In this document: piece by piece, positions 1-8,444 of the stretch
Position numbering within the stretch: the first letter of the stretch is position 1
Layout: every line of letters starts with the position of its first letter
Assembly: GCF_014042355.1 (NCBI RefSeq)
Contig: NZ_JACEZU010000010.1
Coordinates: 184,821-248,820, forward strand
Reading direction: 5' to 3'
Length of the DNA: 64,000 nt
Source: Rugamonas apoptosis
Lineage (GTDB): Bacteria > Pseudomonadota > Gammaproteobacteria > Burkholderiales > Burkholderiaceae_D
Made by a program: the position numbers and the translations under genes
The notes under the pieces: generated by a model
What the model saw: only the letters and a program-made list of their open reading frames with translations
Told to the model about the DNA's origin: nothing
Databases searched by the model: none

Positions 1-129
1 CTTCTCTTCCAGGATGCGGCGCAGCGCGCTGTAGCCGCCGCGCTTGACGTAGTCTTCCAGATGCCAGTTCTGGCCATCCAGGCCGGCCAGGATGACCGGA
101 TCGATGTGTCGGTTGTGGAGTGACGTCAT
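1..129 (-). CDS. nuoF: NADH-quinone oxidoreductase subunit F, 5' end only
   Basis: Only the first 43 codons are in the window; the gene runs off the left edge. The start (MTSLHNRHIDPVILAGLDG) is typical of NuoF, the peripheral-arm subunit that carries FMN and a [4Fe-4S] cluster and oxidises NADH. None of those motifs is visible in this fragment. The ATG overlaps the nuoE stop codon by four bases (ATGA), as expected for translationally coupled subunits. Identification rests mainly on the position after nuoE in the conserved nuo order. Confidence 0.88.
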   Translation of the reverse strand, partial: MTSLHNRHIDPVILAGLDGQNWHLEDYVKRGGYSALRRILEEK

Positions 130-605
130 TTCTTGAGTTCCTCGACCAGGGCGTCGATCTTGTCGTTCGACATGAAGCTGCACATGCGGTGGTTGTTCAC
201 CAGCAGCACCGGTGCGTCGCCGCAGGCGCCCATGCACTCGCCTTCCATCAGCGTGAACTCGCCGTCGGCGGTCGTGTCGCGGTAGTCGATGCCCAGCTTT
301 TCCTTCAGGTGGTGGGCTGCGCGCTCACCGCCCGACAGGGCGCACGGCAGGTTGGTGCACACGGTGATCTTGTGCTTGCCGACCGGCTTCAGGTTGTACA
401 TATTGTAGAAAGTGGCCACTTCCTGCACGGCGATGGCCGGCATGCGGATGTAGTCCGCCAGTTCCTGCATCACTTCGGGCGAGATCCAGCCCAGCTCGAC
501 CTGGGCGTGGGCCAGCGAGGCCATCACGGCCGACTGACGCTGGTCTTCCGGATACTTGGCCAGTTCGCGGTCGATTTTTTTGTAGCACTGCTCTGATAAC
601 AACAT
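126..605 (-). CDS. nuoE: NADH-quinone oxidoreductase subunit E (24 kDa)
   Basis: 159-residue thioredoxin-like subunit of the complex I dehydrogenase module that binds the [2Fe-2S] cluster N1a. The four ligands are visible as CTNLPC in the middle and CMGAC near the C-terminus. The start MLLSEQCYKKIDRELAKYPE was chosen because it matches the family N-terminus and has a GAAAGG ribosome-binding site just upstream. The reading frame stays open 23 codons further, but that would overlap the end of nuoD. It lies between nuoD and nuoF and is cotranscribed with them. Confidence 0.96.
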   Translation of the reverse strand: MLLSEQCYKKIDRELAKYPEDQRQSAVMASLAHAQVELGWISPEVMQELADYIRMPAIAVQEVATFYNMYNLKPVGKHKITVCTNLPCALSGGERAAHHLKEKLGIDYRDTTADGEFTLMEGECMGACGDAPVLLVNNHRMCSFMSNDKIDALVEELKK

Positions 606-633
606 ACTTTTGCCTTTCGGACTGTCTTGTCGC

Positions 634-1887
634 TTAGCGGTCGATTTCGCCGAAAACGATATCCTGGGTACCAATGATGGTCACGGCGTCGGCGATCATG
701 TGGCCGCGCGCCATTTCGTCCAGCGCTTGCAAGTGGGCATAGCCCGGTGCGCGGATCTTCATGCGGTACGGCTTGTTGGCGCCGTCCGACAGCAGGTAGA
801 TGCCGAACTCGCCTTTCGGGTGCTCGACGGCGCTGTACGCCTCGCCTGGCGGCACATGGAAACCTTCCGTGAACAGCTTGAAATGGTGGATCAACGACTC
901 CATGTTGGTTTTCATGTCGACGCGCGACGGCGGCGCCACCTTGCGGTTGCCCGACATGACAGGACCTGGATTGTTGCGCAGCCATTCCACGCACTGCTTC
1001 ATGATGCGGTTCGACTGGCGCATCTCTTCGATACGGACCAGGTAACGGTCATAGCAGTCGCCGTTGGTGCCGACCGGAATGTCGAAGTCCATCAAGTCGT
1101 ACACTTCGTACGGCTGGTGCTTGCGCAGATCCCACTCGATGCCCGAACCGCGCAGCATGGCGCCGGTGAAGCCCATGGCCAGCGCGTCTTCCGGCTTGAC
1201 CACGCCGATGCCGACGGTACGCTGTTTCCAGATCCGGTTGTCGGTCAGCAGGGTTTCGTATTCGTCCACATAGGTGGGGAAACGACGGGTGAAGTCCTCG
1301 ATGAAGTCGAGCAGCGAACCCTGGCGGTTTTCGTTCAGGGCGGCGATCTTCTTGTCGCTGCGGATGATCGATTTCTGGTGCTGCGGCATGGCGTCCGGCA
1401 GGTCGCGGTAGACGCCGCCCGGACGGTAGTAAGCCGCGTGCATACGGGCGCCGGACACGGCTTCGTAGCAGTCCATCAAGTCTTCACGGTCGCGGAACGC
1501 GTACAGGAACGGGCCCATGGCGCCCACGTCGAGCGCGTGCGCGCCCAGCCACAGCAGGTGGTTCAGCAGACGGGTGATCTCGTCGAACAGGACGCGGATG
1601 TACTGTGCGCGCAGCGGGACTTCAACGCCCAGCAGCTTCTCGATCGCCATCACGTAGGCGTGCTCGTTGCACATCATCGACACGTAGTCGAGGCGGTCCA
1701 TATAAGGCACGGACTGCAAATACGTCTTCTGCTCGGCCAGCTTCTCGGTGCCGCGGTGCAGCAGGCCGATATGCGGGTCGGCGCGCTGGATCACTTCGCC
1801 GTCCAGCTCCAGCACCAGGCGCAGCACGCCGTGCGCGGCCGGGTGTTGCGGACCAAAGTTCAGGGTGTAGTTTTTAATTTCGGCCAT
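634..1887 (-). CDS. nuoD: NADH-quinone oxidoreductase subunit D (49 kDa)
   Basis: 417-residue subunit of the complex I connecting module. With NuoB it forms the quinone-reduction site at the membrane interface. The sequence opens with NYTLNFGPQHPAAHGVLRL, the hallmark NuoD N-terminus with the conserved HPAAHG loop, and ends with DIVFGEIDR, typical of the family. Length is normal. Its ATG overlaps the nuoC stop by one base (TAATG), so translation is probably coupled. In beta-proteobacteria nuoC and nuoD are separate genes, as seen here, rather than fused as in Escherichia coli. Confidence 0.98.
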   Translation of the reverse strand: MAEIKNYTLNFGPQHPAAHGVLRLVLELDGEVIQRADPHIGLLHRGTEKLAEQKTYLQSVPYMDRLDYVSMMCNEHAYVMAIEKLLGVEVPLRAQYIRVLFDEITRLLNHLLWLGAHALDVGAMGPFLYAFRDREDLMDCYEAVSGARMHAAYYRPGGVYRDLPDAMPQHQKSIIRSDKKIAALNENRQGSLLDFIEDFTRRFPTYVDEYETLLTDNRIWKQRTVGIGVVKPEDALAMGFTGAMLRGSGIEWDLRKHQPYEVYDLMDFDIPVGTNGDCYDRYLVRIEEMRQSNRIMKQCVEWLRNNPGPVMSGNRKVAPPSRVDMKTNMESLIHHFKLFTEGFHVPPGEAYSAVEHPKGEFGIYLLSDGANKPYRMKIRAPGYAHLQALDEMARGHMIADAVTIIGTQDIVFGEIDR

Positions 1888-2480
1888 TATTTCGTCCCGT
1901 AATTTTCTTCGCGGATCACGCGCGGTACATTTTCACGCGGCTCGATCGTCACAGGCTGGTAGATCACACGCTTCTGTTCCGGGTCGTAACGCATCTCGAC
2001 ATAGCCCGACACCGGGAAGTCCTTGCGGAACGGGTGGCCGATGAAGCCGTAGTCGGTCAGGATGCGGCGCAGGTCGTTGTGACCTTCGAACAGGATGCCC
2101 ATCACGTCGAACGCTTCGCGCTCGTACCAGTTGGCGGTACGCCACAGACCCGTCACGGACGGCAGCAGCGGCATGTCGTCGTCGGACGCGAACACGCGCA
2201 CGCGCACGCGCCAGTTGTGCTTGACGGACAGCAGGTGCACCACGACGGCGAAACGCAGGCCATCCCAGGCGCCTTCGCCATAATTGAGGTAGTCGACGCC
2301 GCACAGGTCGATCAGCTGATCGAAGCCCAGCGCCTGGTCGTCGCGCAGCGTCTGCATCACGCCGAAGTAGTCGGCGGCCTTGACCACCAGGGTGATCTCG
2401 CCCAGCGCCACGGTGGTGCTGACGCGATCGCCCAGGGCGGAGCCGAGGGCGTTTTGCAGTGTTTCCAAATGTGTAGTCAT
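1887..2480 (-). CDS. nuoC: NADH-quinone oxidoreductase subunit C (30 kDa)
   Basis: 197-residue hydrophilic subunit of the complex I connecting arm. It has no redox centre and stabilises NuoD/NuoB. The conserved tract WYEREAFDVMGILFEGHNDL and the following RRILTDYGF and HPFRKDFP motifs identify it. The start MTTHLETLQNALGSALGD fits family length. It lies 15 bases after nuoB and overlaps nuoD by one base in the nuo operon. Confidence 0.97.
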   Translation of the reverse strand: MTTHLETLQNALGSALGDRVSTTVALGEITLVVKAADYFGVMQTLRDDQALGFDQLIDLCGVDYLNYGEGAWDGLRFAVVVHLLSVKHNWRVRVRVFASDDDMPLLPSVTGLWRTANWYEREAFDVMGILFEGHNDLRRILTDYGFIGHPFRKDFPVSGYVEMRYDPEQKRVIYQPVTIEPRENVPRVIREENYGTK

Positions 2481-2495
2481 AGTTGATGCGCCCCG

Positions 2496-2972
2496 TTAGC
2501 GTGCGATCGTATTGGTGCGCTTGATCTTGTTTTGCAGCTGCATGATGCCGTACAGCAGAGCCTCAGCCGTCGGCGGGCAGCCCGGCACGTAGACGTCGAC
2601 CGGCACGATGCGGTCGCAGCCGCGCACCACGGAGTAGGAATAGTGATAGTAGCCGCCGCCATTGGCGCAGGAACCCATCGAGATCACCCAACGCGGTTCC
2701 GGCATCTGGTCGTAGACCTTGCGCAGCGCGGGCGCCATCTTGTTGCACAGGGTACCGGCCACGATCATCACGTCGGACTGGCGTGGCGAGGGACGGAACA
2801 CGACGCCGAAGCGGTCCATGTCGTAACGGGCCGCGCCCACGTGCATCATCTCAACCGCGCAGCAGGCCAGACCGAACGTCATCGGGAACATCGAACCCGT
2901 ACGCGCCCAGTTGATCAGCTTGTCGGCCGAGGTGGTGATAAAACCTTCGTTTAATACGCCTTCAATAGCCAT
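2496..2972 (-). CDS. nuoB: NADH-quinone oxidoreductase subunit B (20 kDa)
   Basis: 158-residue subunit that carries the terminal [4Fe-4S] cluster N2 of complex I, the electron donor to quinone. The tandem cysteines GLACCAVEMM, the later MGSCANGGGYYH and the VPGCPPTAEALLYG motif supply the ligands and are all intact. It starts MAIEGVLNEGF, three bases after the nuoA stop codon. Length and motif order are normal. Confidence 0.98.
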   Translation of the reverse strand: MAIEGVLNEGFITTSADKLINWARTGSMFPMTFGLACCAVEMMHVGAARYDMDRFGVVFRPSPRQSDVMIVAGTLCNKMAPALRKVYDQMPEPRWVISMGSCANGGGYYHYSYSVVRGCDRIVPVDVYVPGCPPTAEALLYGIMQLQNKIKRTNTIAR

Positions 2973-2975
2973 GGC

Positions 2976-3335
2976 TTATTCCCAATCAAGGGCACCTTTC
3001 TTCCAGATATACCAAAAACCGACCACGAATTCGGCGATGAACACCATCATCGTCACGAAGCCGGCCCAGCCCAGTTCGCGCATGGAGACGCCCCACGGGA
3101 AGAAGAATGCCGTTTCCAGATCGAACAAAATAAAGAGGATCGCGACCAGGTAGTACCGGACGTCGAATTTCATGCGCGCGTCTTCGAAAGCTTCGAAACC
3201 GCATTCATAGGGGGAGAGTTTTGCAGAGTCAGGCTTGTTGGGCCCGAGCAGGTGACCCAGGATCTGGGGCAGGATACCAACGCCGAGACCGACGAGGATG
3301 AACAACAGGACGGGGAAGTAATTTTCGAGGTTCAC
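2976..3335 (-). CDS. nuoA: NADH-quinone oxidoreductase subunit A
   Basis: 119-residue membrane subunit with three predicted transmembrane helices and the conserved loop LSPYECGFEAFEDARMKFDVR that lies near the quinone cavity. It is the first gene of the nuo operon. I place the start at a GTG giving MNLENYFPVLLFI, which matches homologues. The ribosome-binding site is weak, and an upstream in-frame GTG at 3377 would add 14 unconserved residues. The region between it and tRNA-Leu should hold the operon promoter, but no clear -35/-10 pair could be assigned. Confidence 0.93.
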   Translation of the reverse strand: MNLENYFPVLLFILVGLGVGILPQILGHLLGPNKPDSAKLSPYECGFEAFEDARMKFDVRYYLVAILFILFDLETAFFFPWGVSMRELGWAGFVTMMVFIAEFVVGFWYIWKKGALDWE

Positions 3336-3505
3336 GATTGATAAGCTTGATGTTGAACGATCGGTTGAAGGACACACTGCGGTGTTGCGGTATTGCGTTG
3401 CAGTGATCTTAACGTCCGACCCAAATCAACAGCTTAGACCAGGATCGAACGACACATCCTCGTAAAAAAGCCAGCTTAGGTACTCCCTTGCTGGCCTCTA
3501 ATTTC

Positions 3506-3590
3506 TGGTGCCGACGACGAGACTCGAACTCGTACAGCTTGCGCCACTACCCCCTCAAGATAGCGTGTCTACCAATTTCACCACGTCGGC
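3506..3590 (-). tRNA. tRNA-Leu (anticodon GAG)
   Basis: 85 nt including an encoded CCA. The minus-strand sequence begins GCCGACGTGGTGAAATTGG and ends GTCGTCGGCACCA, giving a complete 7-bp acceptor stem. The anticodon stem CTATC/GGTAG encloses TTGAGGG, so the anticodon is GAG, reading CTC and CTT leucine codons. A long variable arm is present, as expected for a class II tRNA, and the T loop is GAGTTCGAGTCTC. It sits between secG and nuoA in the same orientation. Confidence 0.96.
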
Positions 3591-3695
3591 ATTCATTAAG
3601 GCCGCTATTCTACTGTGTTTTGCGCACTTTGTTAATGAGAATTGCACCAAAACAAGGAAGAAAAACGATAAATCTTTACTGATTCTTACTTTGGA

Positions 3696-3763
3696 TTGTT
3701 TTGACAGCTTTCACTGCCAAAACAATAGGCAAGCCAGCTATTTTATAACCAATAGCTGACTTG
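3696..3763 (-). terminator. Two tandem hairpins after secG
   Basis: Two consecutive inverted repeats follow the secG stop. The first pairs 3751-3763 with 3730-3742 (13 bp with one G-T pair, 8-nt loop). The second pairs 3714-3725 with 3696-3707 (12 bp with one wobble, 6-nt loop). The surrounding sequence is unusually AT-rich for this genome. They probably end the tpiA-secG transcript before tRNA-Leu. The T-tracts are short, so at least one may act as an RNA-stabilising or processing hairpin. Confidence 0.6.
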
Positions 3764-3767
3764 CGGC

Positions 3768-4187
3768 TTACTTGGGAATCGATGCGGCAGGAGCTGGAGC
3801 GGCCGGTGCCGGCGCGGCTGGCGCCGTGGCGGCAGGGGCAGCCGCGGCAGGCGCCGTGGTCGCAGGAATGGCGCCAGCGCCACCAGCTGGCGCGGCTGGC
3901 GCAGGAGCGGCCACCTTGTCCATCACGCCGCCACTGACGCCCGTGCTGCTGTGGGTTTGCAGGAACGACAGGCCCAGCGTGGCGCTGAAGAACAGCACGG
4001 CGGCCACGGCGGTCGACTTGGACATGAAGTTGGACGAGCCGGAGGCACCGAACAGGCTGCCCGAGGCGCCGGAACCGAAGGCGGCACCCATGTCGGCACC
4101 CTTACCATGCTGCATCAGCACCAGGCCGATGATGGCCAGCGCCGACAAAACTTGCACCACAACGATCAGATTGTACAAAGTGTTCAT
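3768..4187 (-). CDS. secG: Preprotein translocase subunit SecG
   Basis: 139-residue inner-membrane subunit of the SecYEG protein export channel. Two transmembrane helices are visible, at residues 3-23 and about 57-77. They flank the conserved cytoplasmic loop VLMQHGKGADMGAAFGSGAS and the LFGASGS motif. The C-terminal 45 residues are an Ala/Pro low-complexity tail (APAAPAPAAP repeats), longer than in enteric SecG but common in beta-proteobacteria. It follows tpiA by about 55 bases. Confidence 0.96.
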   Translation of the reverse strand: MNTLYNLIVVVQVLSALAIIGLVLMQHGKGADMGAAFGSGASGSLFGASGSSNFMSKSTAVAAVLFFSATLGLSFLQTHSSTGVSGGVMDKVAAPAPAAPAGGAGAIPATTAPAAAAPAATAPAAPAPAAPAPAASIPK

Positions 4188-4243
4188 GTTATTTCATTCT
4201 CACATTAAATAAGTTTCAAGCACTACCCTGCCCCGCCACGCGC

Positions 4244-4990
4244 TCAGTGCGCGTGGATGATGGCCAGGAAATCGGCTGCCTTCAATGCCGCGCCGCCGAT
4301 CAGGCCACCATCGATATCGGGCATGGACAGCAATTCTTTCGCGTTGTCCGGCTTCATGCTGCCACCGTACAGGATGTGCACGCCGGCCGCCGCCGACGCA
4401 TCTTTTTCCGCCAACTGGGCACGCAACACCTGGTGCACGTCCTGCGCCATTTGCGGCGTGGCCGTCTTGCCGGTGCCGATTGCCCACACTGGCTCGTAGG
4501 CGACGACGATCCTGGCCACATCGCCAGCGGCGATGACTTCCAGCACGGCGCCCAGTTGCTCACGCACGACGGCATCGGTCTGGCCCGCTTCGCGCTCGGC
4601 CAGCGTTTCGCCCACGCACACCACCGGCGTCAGCCCGGCGGCCAGCGCGGCCACGGTCTTCTTCGCCACCAGTTCGCTGCTTTCATGATGATAAGCACGG
4701 CGTTCCGAGTGGCCGATCAGCACATAGCGGCAGGCGAAATCCGCCAGCATGGCGGCCGACACTTCGCCCGTGTAGGCACCCGAGGCGTGGGCCGACAGGT
4801 CTTGCGCGCCCCAGGCGATGGCGGTGCCCTGCAGCGCCGATTGGCACTGGGCCAGGTACGGCGCCGGCACACAGACGGCGCATGCCGCGCCCGAGGAGGT
4901 CAAGCCTGCGGCGATGCCGGACAACAATTCCGCATTGCCGGCAAGGCTGCCGTTCATTTTCCAATTACCGATGACGAGTTTGCGTCGCAT
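4244..4990 (-). CDS. tpiA: Triosephosphate isomerase
   Basis: 248-residue cytosolic TIM-barrel enzyme interconverting dihydroxyacetone phosphate and glyceraldehyde 3-phosphate in glycolysis and gluconeogenesis. The N-terminal GNWKMNG substrate-binding Lys, the electrophilic His in LIGHSERR and the catalytic Glu in VAYEPVWAIGTGKTATP (the flexible lid follows) are all present, as is the phosphate-binding ILYGGSMKPDN loop. It lies upstream of secG on the same strand, a frequent beta-proteobacterial pairing. Confidence 0.98.
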   Translation of the reverse strand: MRRKLVIGNWKMNGSLAGNAELLSGIAAGLTSSGAACAVCVPAPYLAQCQSALQGTAIAWGAQDLSAHASGAYTGEVSAAMLADFACRYVLIGHSERRAYHHESSELVAKKTVAALAAGLTPVVCVGETLAEREAGQTDAVVREQLGAVLEVIAAGDVARIVVAYEPVWAIGTGKTATPQMAQDVHQVLRAQLAEKDASAAAGVHILYGGSMKPDNAKELLSMPDIDGGLIGGAALKAADFLAIIHAH

Positions 4991-5120
4991 AGTGGCCTAA
5001 TTTTCAATAACCCGCTATTTTAACGCGCGGGCGGAAGCCCGGTCAAACCAGCGGCAGGCGCCGGCGGACCAAAGTTGGCAAAAATGACACAAATTTCCAT
5101 CATCGCCGCCAAAAAATGGT

Positions 5121-6101
5121 TCAAATTATCTGCAACATGATTTTTCCCACATGGGTGCTGCGCTCCATCAGCGCGTGGGCCGCGGCGGCCTGCTCCAGCG
5201 GGAACACTTCGTAAATGACGGGCTTGATCTTGCCCGCCTCGAACATCGGCCACACGCGCTGCTTCAACTGGGCCGCGATGGCGGCCTTGAAGGCGACGGA
5301 ACGGGGCCGCAAGGTGGAGCCGGTAATGGTCAGGCGGCGGCGCAGCACCTGGCCCAGGTCCACCGTGGCCTTGGCGCCGCCCAGCAGCGCGATCAGGGAA
5401 ATGCGGCCATCGTCAGCCAGGCAGGCGATTTCGCGCGGCAAATAGTCGCCGCCCACCATGTCCAGGATCACGTCCACGCCGCGCTCGTTGGTGAGCGACT
5501 TGGCCAGCGCCGCGAAATCCTCGGTCTGGTAATTGATGCCCCGTTCCGCCCCCAGCCGCTCGCAGGCACGGGCCTTGTCGTCGCTGCCGGCGGTGGCGAA
5601 CACCCGGTGGCCCATGGCGGCGGCCAATTGGATCGCCGTCACGCCGATGCCGGAGGTGCCGCCCTGCACCAGCAGCGTTTCGCCGCCGCGCAGATGGGCG
5701 CGGTCGAACACATTGCTCCACACGGTGAAATAGTTTTCCGGCAGCGAAGCCGCTTCCAGCGCCGACAGGCCACGCGGCACGGGCAGGCATTGCGGCACCG
5801 GCGCCACGCAGTATTCGGCGTAACCGCCGCCCTGCACCAGCGCGCACACCAGGTCGCCTTTCTTGAAGTCGCTGCCCGTCAGGTCGCCATCCACGATTTC
5901 GCCGGCCACTTCCAGGCCGGGCAGATCGGACGCGCCCGGCGGCGGCGCGTAGCTGCCCAGGCGCTGGAACACGTCCGGCCGGTTGATGCCGGCCGCATGC
6001 ACCTTGATCAGCACTTCACCCGCCTTGACGGCCGGCACCGGACGTTCGCACAGCTTCAGCACATCAGCCGGCCCCGGCTTGGTGATCTCGATCGCGCGCA
6101 T
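5121..6101 (-). CDS. Zinc-independent quinone oxidoreductase, MDR superfamily
   Basis: 326-residue NAD(P)H-dependent oxidoreductase of the medium-chain dehydrogenase/reductase superfamily, quinone oxidoreductase (QOR/PIG3-like) group. The start MRAIEITKPGPADVLKL has a GAGGGAAG ribosome-binding site. Markers include AAGINRPDVFQRLGSY, the nucleotide-binding VQGGTSGIGVTAIQLA and RRRLTITGSTLRPRS typical of PIG3-like members. No zinc-binding cysteine set is visible. The substrate cannot be read from sequence. It is a single gene about 130 bases upstream of tpiA and may share its transcript. Confidence 0.88.
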   Translation of the reverse strand: MRAIEITKPGPADVLKLCERPVPAVKAGEVLIKVHAAGINRPDVFQRLGSYAPPPGASDLPGLEVAGEIVDGDLTGSDFKKGDLVCALVQGGGYAEYCVAPVPQCLPVPRGLSALEAASLPENYFTVWSNVFDRAHLRGGETLLVQGGTSGIGVTAIQLAAAMGHRVFATAGSDDKARACERLGAERGINYQTEDFAALAKSLTNERGVDVILDMVGGDYLPREIACLADDGRISLIALLGGAKATVDLGQVLRRRLTITGSTLRPRSVAFKAAIAAQLKQRVWPMFEAGKIKPVIYEVFPLEQAAAAHALMERSTHVGKIMLQII

Positions 6102-6190
6102 GACGCTTCCCTCGTGATTGGAAAGGGACGATTGTACTTCAGGGCGGCGCCACGCGCAGGCCGCCCGCGCCCCCGCGACAGTCGACAGCG

Positions 6191-6835
6191 TCAGCCGCCA
6201 CCGGTGCGCGACTGGCGCGGCAAGGGCGTGTTCGGCTTCCAGGCGGCCGACAGCGCCTGCCCTTCCTCGATCTGCTCCTGCGTCATGCTGCGCAGCACGG
6301 CCGCGCGCTGCTCGGCAGCGTTCATGGAACCGCCGGCGGCAGCCAGGTTCCACAGCATGTAGGCGAGCACGTTATCCTGCGGCATGCCGCCGATGTGATA
6401 GCGGTACATCAGGCCCAGCACCTGCTGCGCCTCCGCATGGCCTTGCTCGGCCGCCTTGCGGAACCAGACGATGGCTTGCTTGTGGTCCTGGATCACGGCG
6501 TTGCCCGTGTAGTACATGGCGCCCACCACATACTGCGCGTCCGCCTTGCCCTGCAGCGCCGCCTTGCGGTGCCATTCCAGCGCCTGCTTGTAATCCTGCG
6601 GCACGCCGCGGCCCATGTAGTACATCAAGCCCAGCAGATGCTCGGCGTCGGCATTGCCGGCCCTGGCCAGCGGCGCGATCTCGCGGTAGGCGAGCGCGTA
6701 ATTCTTGCTGTTGTAGGCCATGGCGCCGTCGGCGAAGCCGGCGTAAGCGGCCTGTTGCATGGCCAGCAGCAGGCACAGCGCGAATACGGTTTTTTTCATG
6801 GCGCGTTTGTATGCGTGAGGGTGACGGTTCATCAT
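6191..6835 (-). CDS. Exported Sel1-repeat (TPR-like) protein
   Basis: About 214 residues (202 from the alternative start at 6799). A signal peptide, MKKTVFALCLLLAMQQAAYA, precedes three or four Sel1-like helical repeats such as AEHLLGLMYYMGRGVPQDYK and AQYVVGAMYYTGNAVIQDHK. Sel1 repeats usually mediate protein-protein contacts, so this is probably a periplasmic scaffold; the partner is unknown. The start at 6835 has an AAGGCGG site and lies 14 bases after the preceding stop, suggesting coupling. The 6799 ATG gives a cleaner signal peptide but lacks a ribosome-binding site. Confidence 0.8.
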   Translation of the reverse strand: MMNRHPHAYKRAMKKTVFALCLLLAMQQAAYAGFADGAMAYNSKNYALAYREIAPLARAGNADAEHLLGLMYYMGRGVPQDYKQALEWHRKAALQGKADAQYVVGAMYYTGNAVIQDHKQAIVWFRKAAEQGHAEAQQVLGLMYRYHIGGMPQDNVLAYMLWNLAAAGGSMNAAEQRAAVLRSMTQEQIEEGQALSAAWKPNTPLPRQSRTGGG

Positions 6836-6848
6836 TGCGTCGTCCGCC

Positions 6849-7613
6849 TTATTTCCAGCTGACCTTGCCCAGGCCATCCACGCTCACGTTCCGGTTGGCT
6901 GGCTTGCCATATACGGTGACGGAACCCAGGCCACTCAGGTTGAGCGTGGCGTCGTGGCGGGCCGTGACCGTGGCGTTGCCCAGGCCGCTCAATTGCACAT
7001 CCACCGCGTCGGCCTGGAACTGCTGCGCGTTCAAGCCGCCCAGTCCGCCGAGCGACGCACGCAGCAGCTTGCTGCGCCCACCCAGCGTGATATAGCCAGC
7101 GCCATGCAGGTCCAGCTCCACCAGCTCGTTCTCGCTGACCCACAGGTGCATGCTGCCCACGCCCCCCAGGTTGGCCTTGAGCTTCTTGTAATCGCCCGCC
7201 ACTTTCATGGAACCGGCCCCATCCAGGGTCAACTCCAGTTCATCGCCCATGAAGCCGTTCACTTCCGTGCTGCCCACGCCTTCCGACACCACTTGCCGCA
7301 GCGCCGGCAACACCAGCTCCACCCGCGCGCCCGAGCGGTTCAGTTTGACGCCATGTCCTTCCGTGTCCAGGTGCAAGGTGTCGCCCGTCTGGGAGGCCGT
7401 GATCTTGGCCATGGTACGCCGGTCGGCCACGATGGTCAGGGACGGTTGCGCGCCTTGGGTCAGTTTCAGGTCGAGCACACCGTCGAGCAGCACCCGCACC
7501 ACGCGCCCGTCGATGGGACGCGATTCGGTGACGTAATCGTCGGCGGCCTGGGCCCGGCCCACCAGCGTACAGAAGGCAGCCAGCAGCAGGCTGAAAGGGA
7601 GCAGTTTTTTCAT
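6849..7613 (-). CDS. DUF2807 (GIN domain) exported protein
   Basis: 254 residues: a signal peptide (MKKLLPFSLLLAAFCTLVGRAQA) followed by a beta-helical domain with repeated Gly-Val/Leu-Gly-Ser turns, for example GVGSTEV, GAGSMKV, GVGSMHLWV and GLGSVTVYG. This pattern is that of DUF2807, a predicted autotransporter-head-like beta-solenoid found in secreted or envelope proteins of unknown function. The start has a GAGGAAA ribosome-binding site. The Sel1-repeat gene follows 13 bases after its stop, so the two probably form an operon. Confidence 0.85.
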   Translation of the reverse strand: MKKLLPFSLLLAAFCTLVGRAQAADDYVTESRPIDGRVVRVLLDGVLDLKLTQGAQPSLTIVADRRTMAKITASQTGDTLHLDTEGHGVKLNRSGARVELVLPALRQVVSEGVGSTEVNGFMGDELELTLDGAGSMKVAGDYKKLKANLGGVGSMHLWVSENELVELDLHGAGYITLGGRSKLLRASLGGLGGLNAQQFQADAVDVQLSGLGNATVTARHDATLNLSGLGSVTVYGKPANRNVSVDGLGKVSWK

Positions 7614-7869
7614 TTGCAGGGTTTCCTCGGGTTTCCTCGCGGGCGCACCGGTCGTGGATGCGGATCGTCGCCAATGTAACAGAGGCCACGACGGGGCGCG
7701 GCGAATTGCGACGAACTGCATATTTCACGTCACAGATTGCGCTTTTGCCACGCCACGCCGCTGTCGGAAAAACTGACGGTGCAGCGTCCGCCAACGGCCC
7801 GCCCCGCCCCCGGCCACGGCCTGCGCCACGGCCCGCCCCAGCCCGCCACGGGCAAGGCCGGGTTCGGCA

Positions 7870-8444
7870 CTGGCCGGCGCCGTGACCGGCCTGGCCAAGA
7901 GCAAGGACATCAAGATCTATCCGGTGCTGTTCGGCAGTTGCTCGCCCATCACGCCCGGCTTCCTGCAGGCGGCGTCTGAAACGGGTGGCCAGGTGTTCTT
8001 CCTGTTCGGCGAGGAGGCCGGCGCCGTCACCCAGCTGGCCGACCTGGTGGGCCGCAACAACGCGGTGCAGATCCTGTCCGTGCAGGACCAGTTCCCCATC
8101 CATAAAACCCGCAGCGTGCCCGTCGATATCAGCCTGACGCGTTCGCCTTCGCCACGCCAGGCCAGACCGATAGCGGCGTGTTCACGCTGGCGGGCGAATG
8201 GTGGGATGGCGATCCGCTGGCGGGCGGCAGGCTGATCCAGGCTGCCGATCCGGTGGCGGCACCATTCGCGCCGCAAGTGCCGGGCGCAACGGTACTGCCC
8301 GTGCCGGCCACGGCCCTGTTGTTGGCGACGGGCCTGGGTCTAATGGGAGGCTGGGGAGGCTGGGGAGGCTGGGGAGGCTGGGGAGGCCGGGGACGCCGGG
8401 GACGCTGGCAATGGATGCGCCAGCGCGGCCGCCAGCAGCGCTAG
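7870..8444 (+). pseudogene. Decayed VWA/PEP-CTERM-like gene remnant
   Basis: A coherent protein signal on the plus strand is split between two frames. Frame one reads IKIYPVLFGSCSPITPG, then GGQVFFLFGEEAGAV up to VPVDISLT near 8145. The reading then continues in another frame as FTLAGEWWDGDPLAGG and ends with VPVPATALLLATGLGLMGG, resembling a PEP-CTERM sorting tail. A single-base indel around 8140-8150 would explain this. The 5' part of the gene and any start are missing. Similarity to von Willebrand factor A-type exported proteins is inference from general character only. The tail runs into a GGCTGGGGA minisatellite. Confidence 0.5.

Noticed and set aside
610..1902. Plus-strand frame of 430 codons opposite nuoD
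   Set aside because: It is the antisense of a well-conserved complex I gene and has no independent support.
8349..8402. CRISPR-like repeat
   Set aside because: Units are 9 bp, directly adjacent with no spacers; it is a coding minisatellite.
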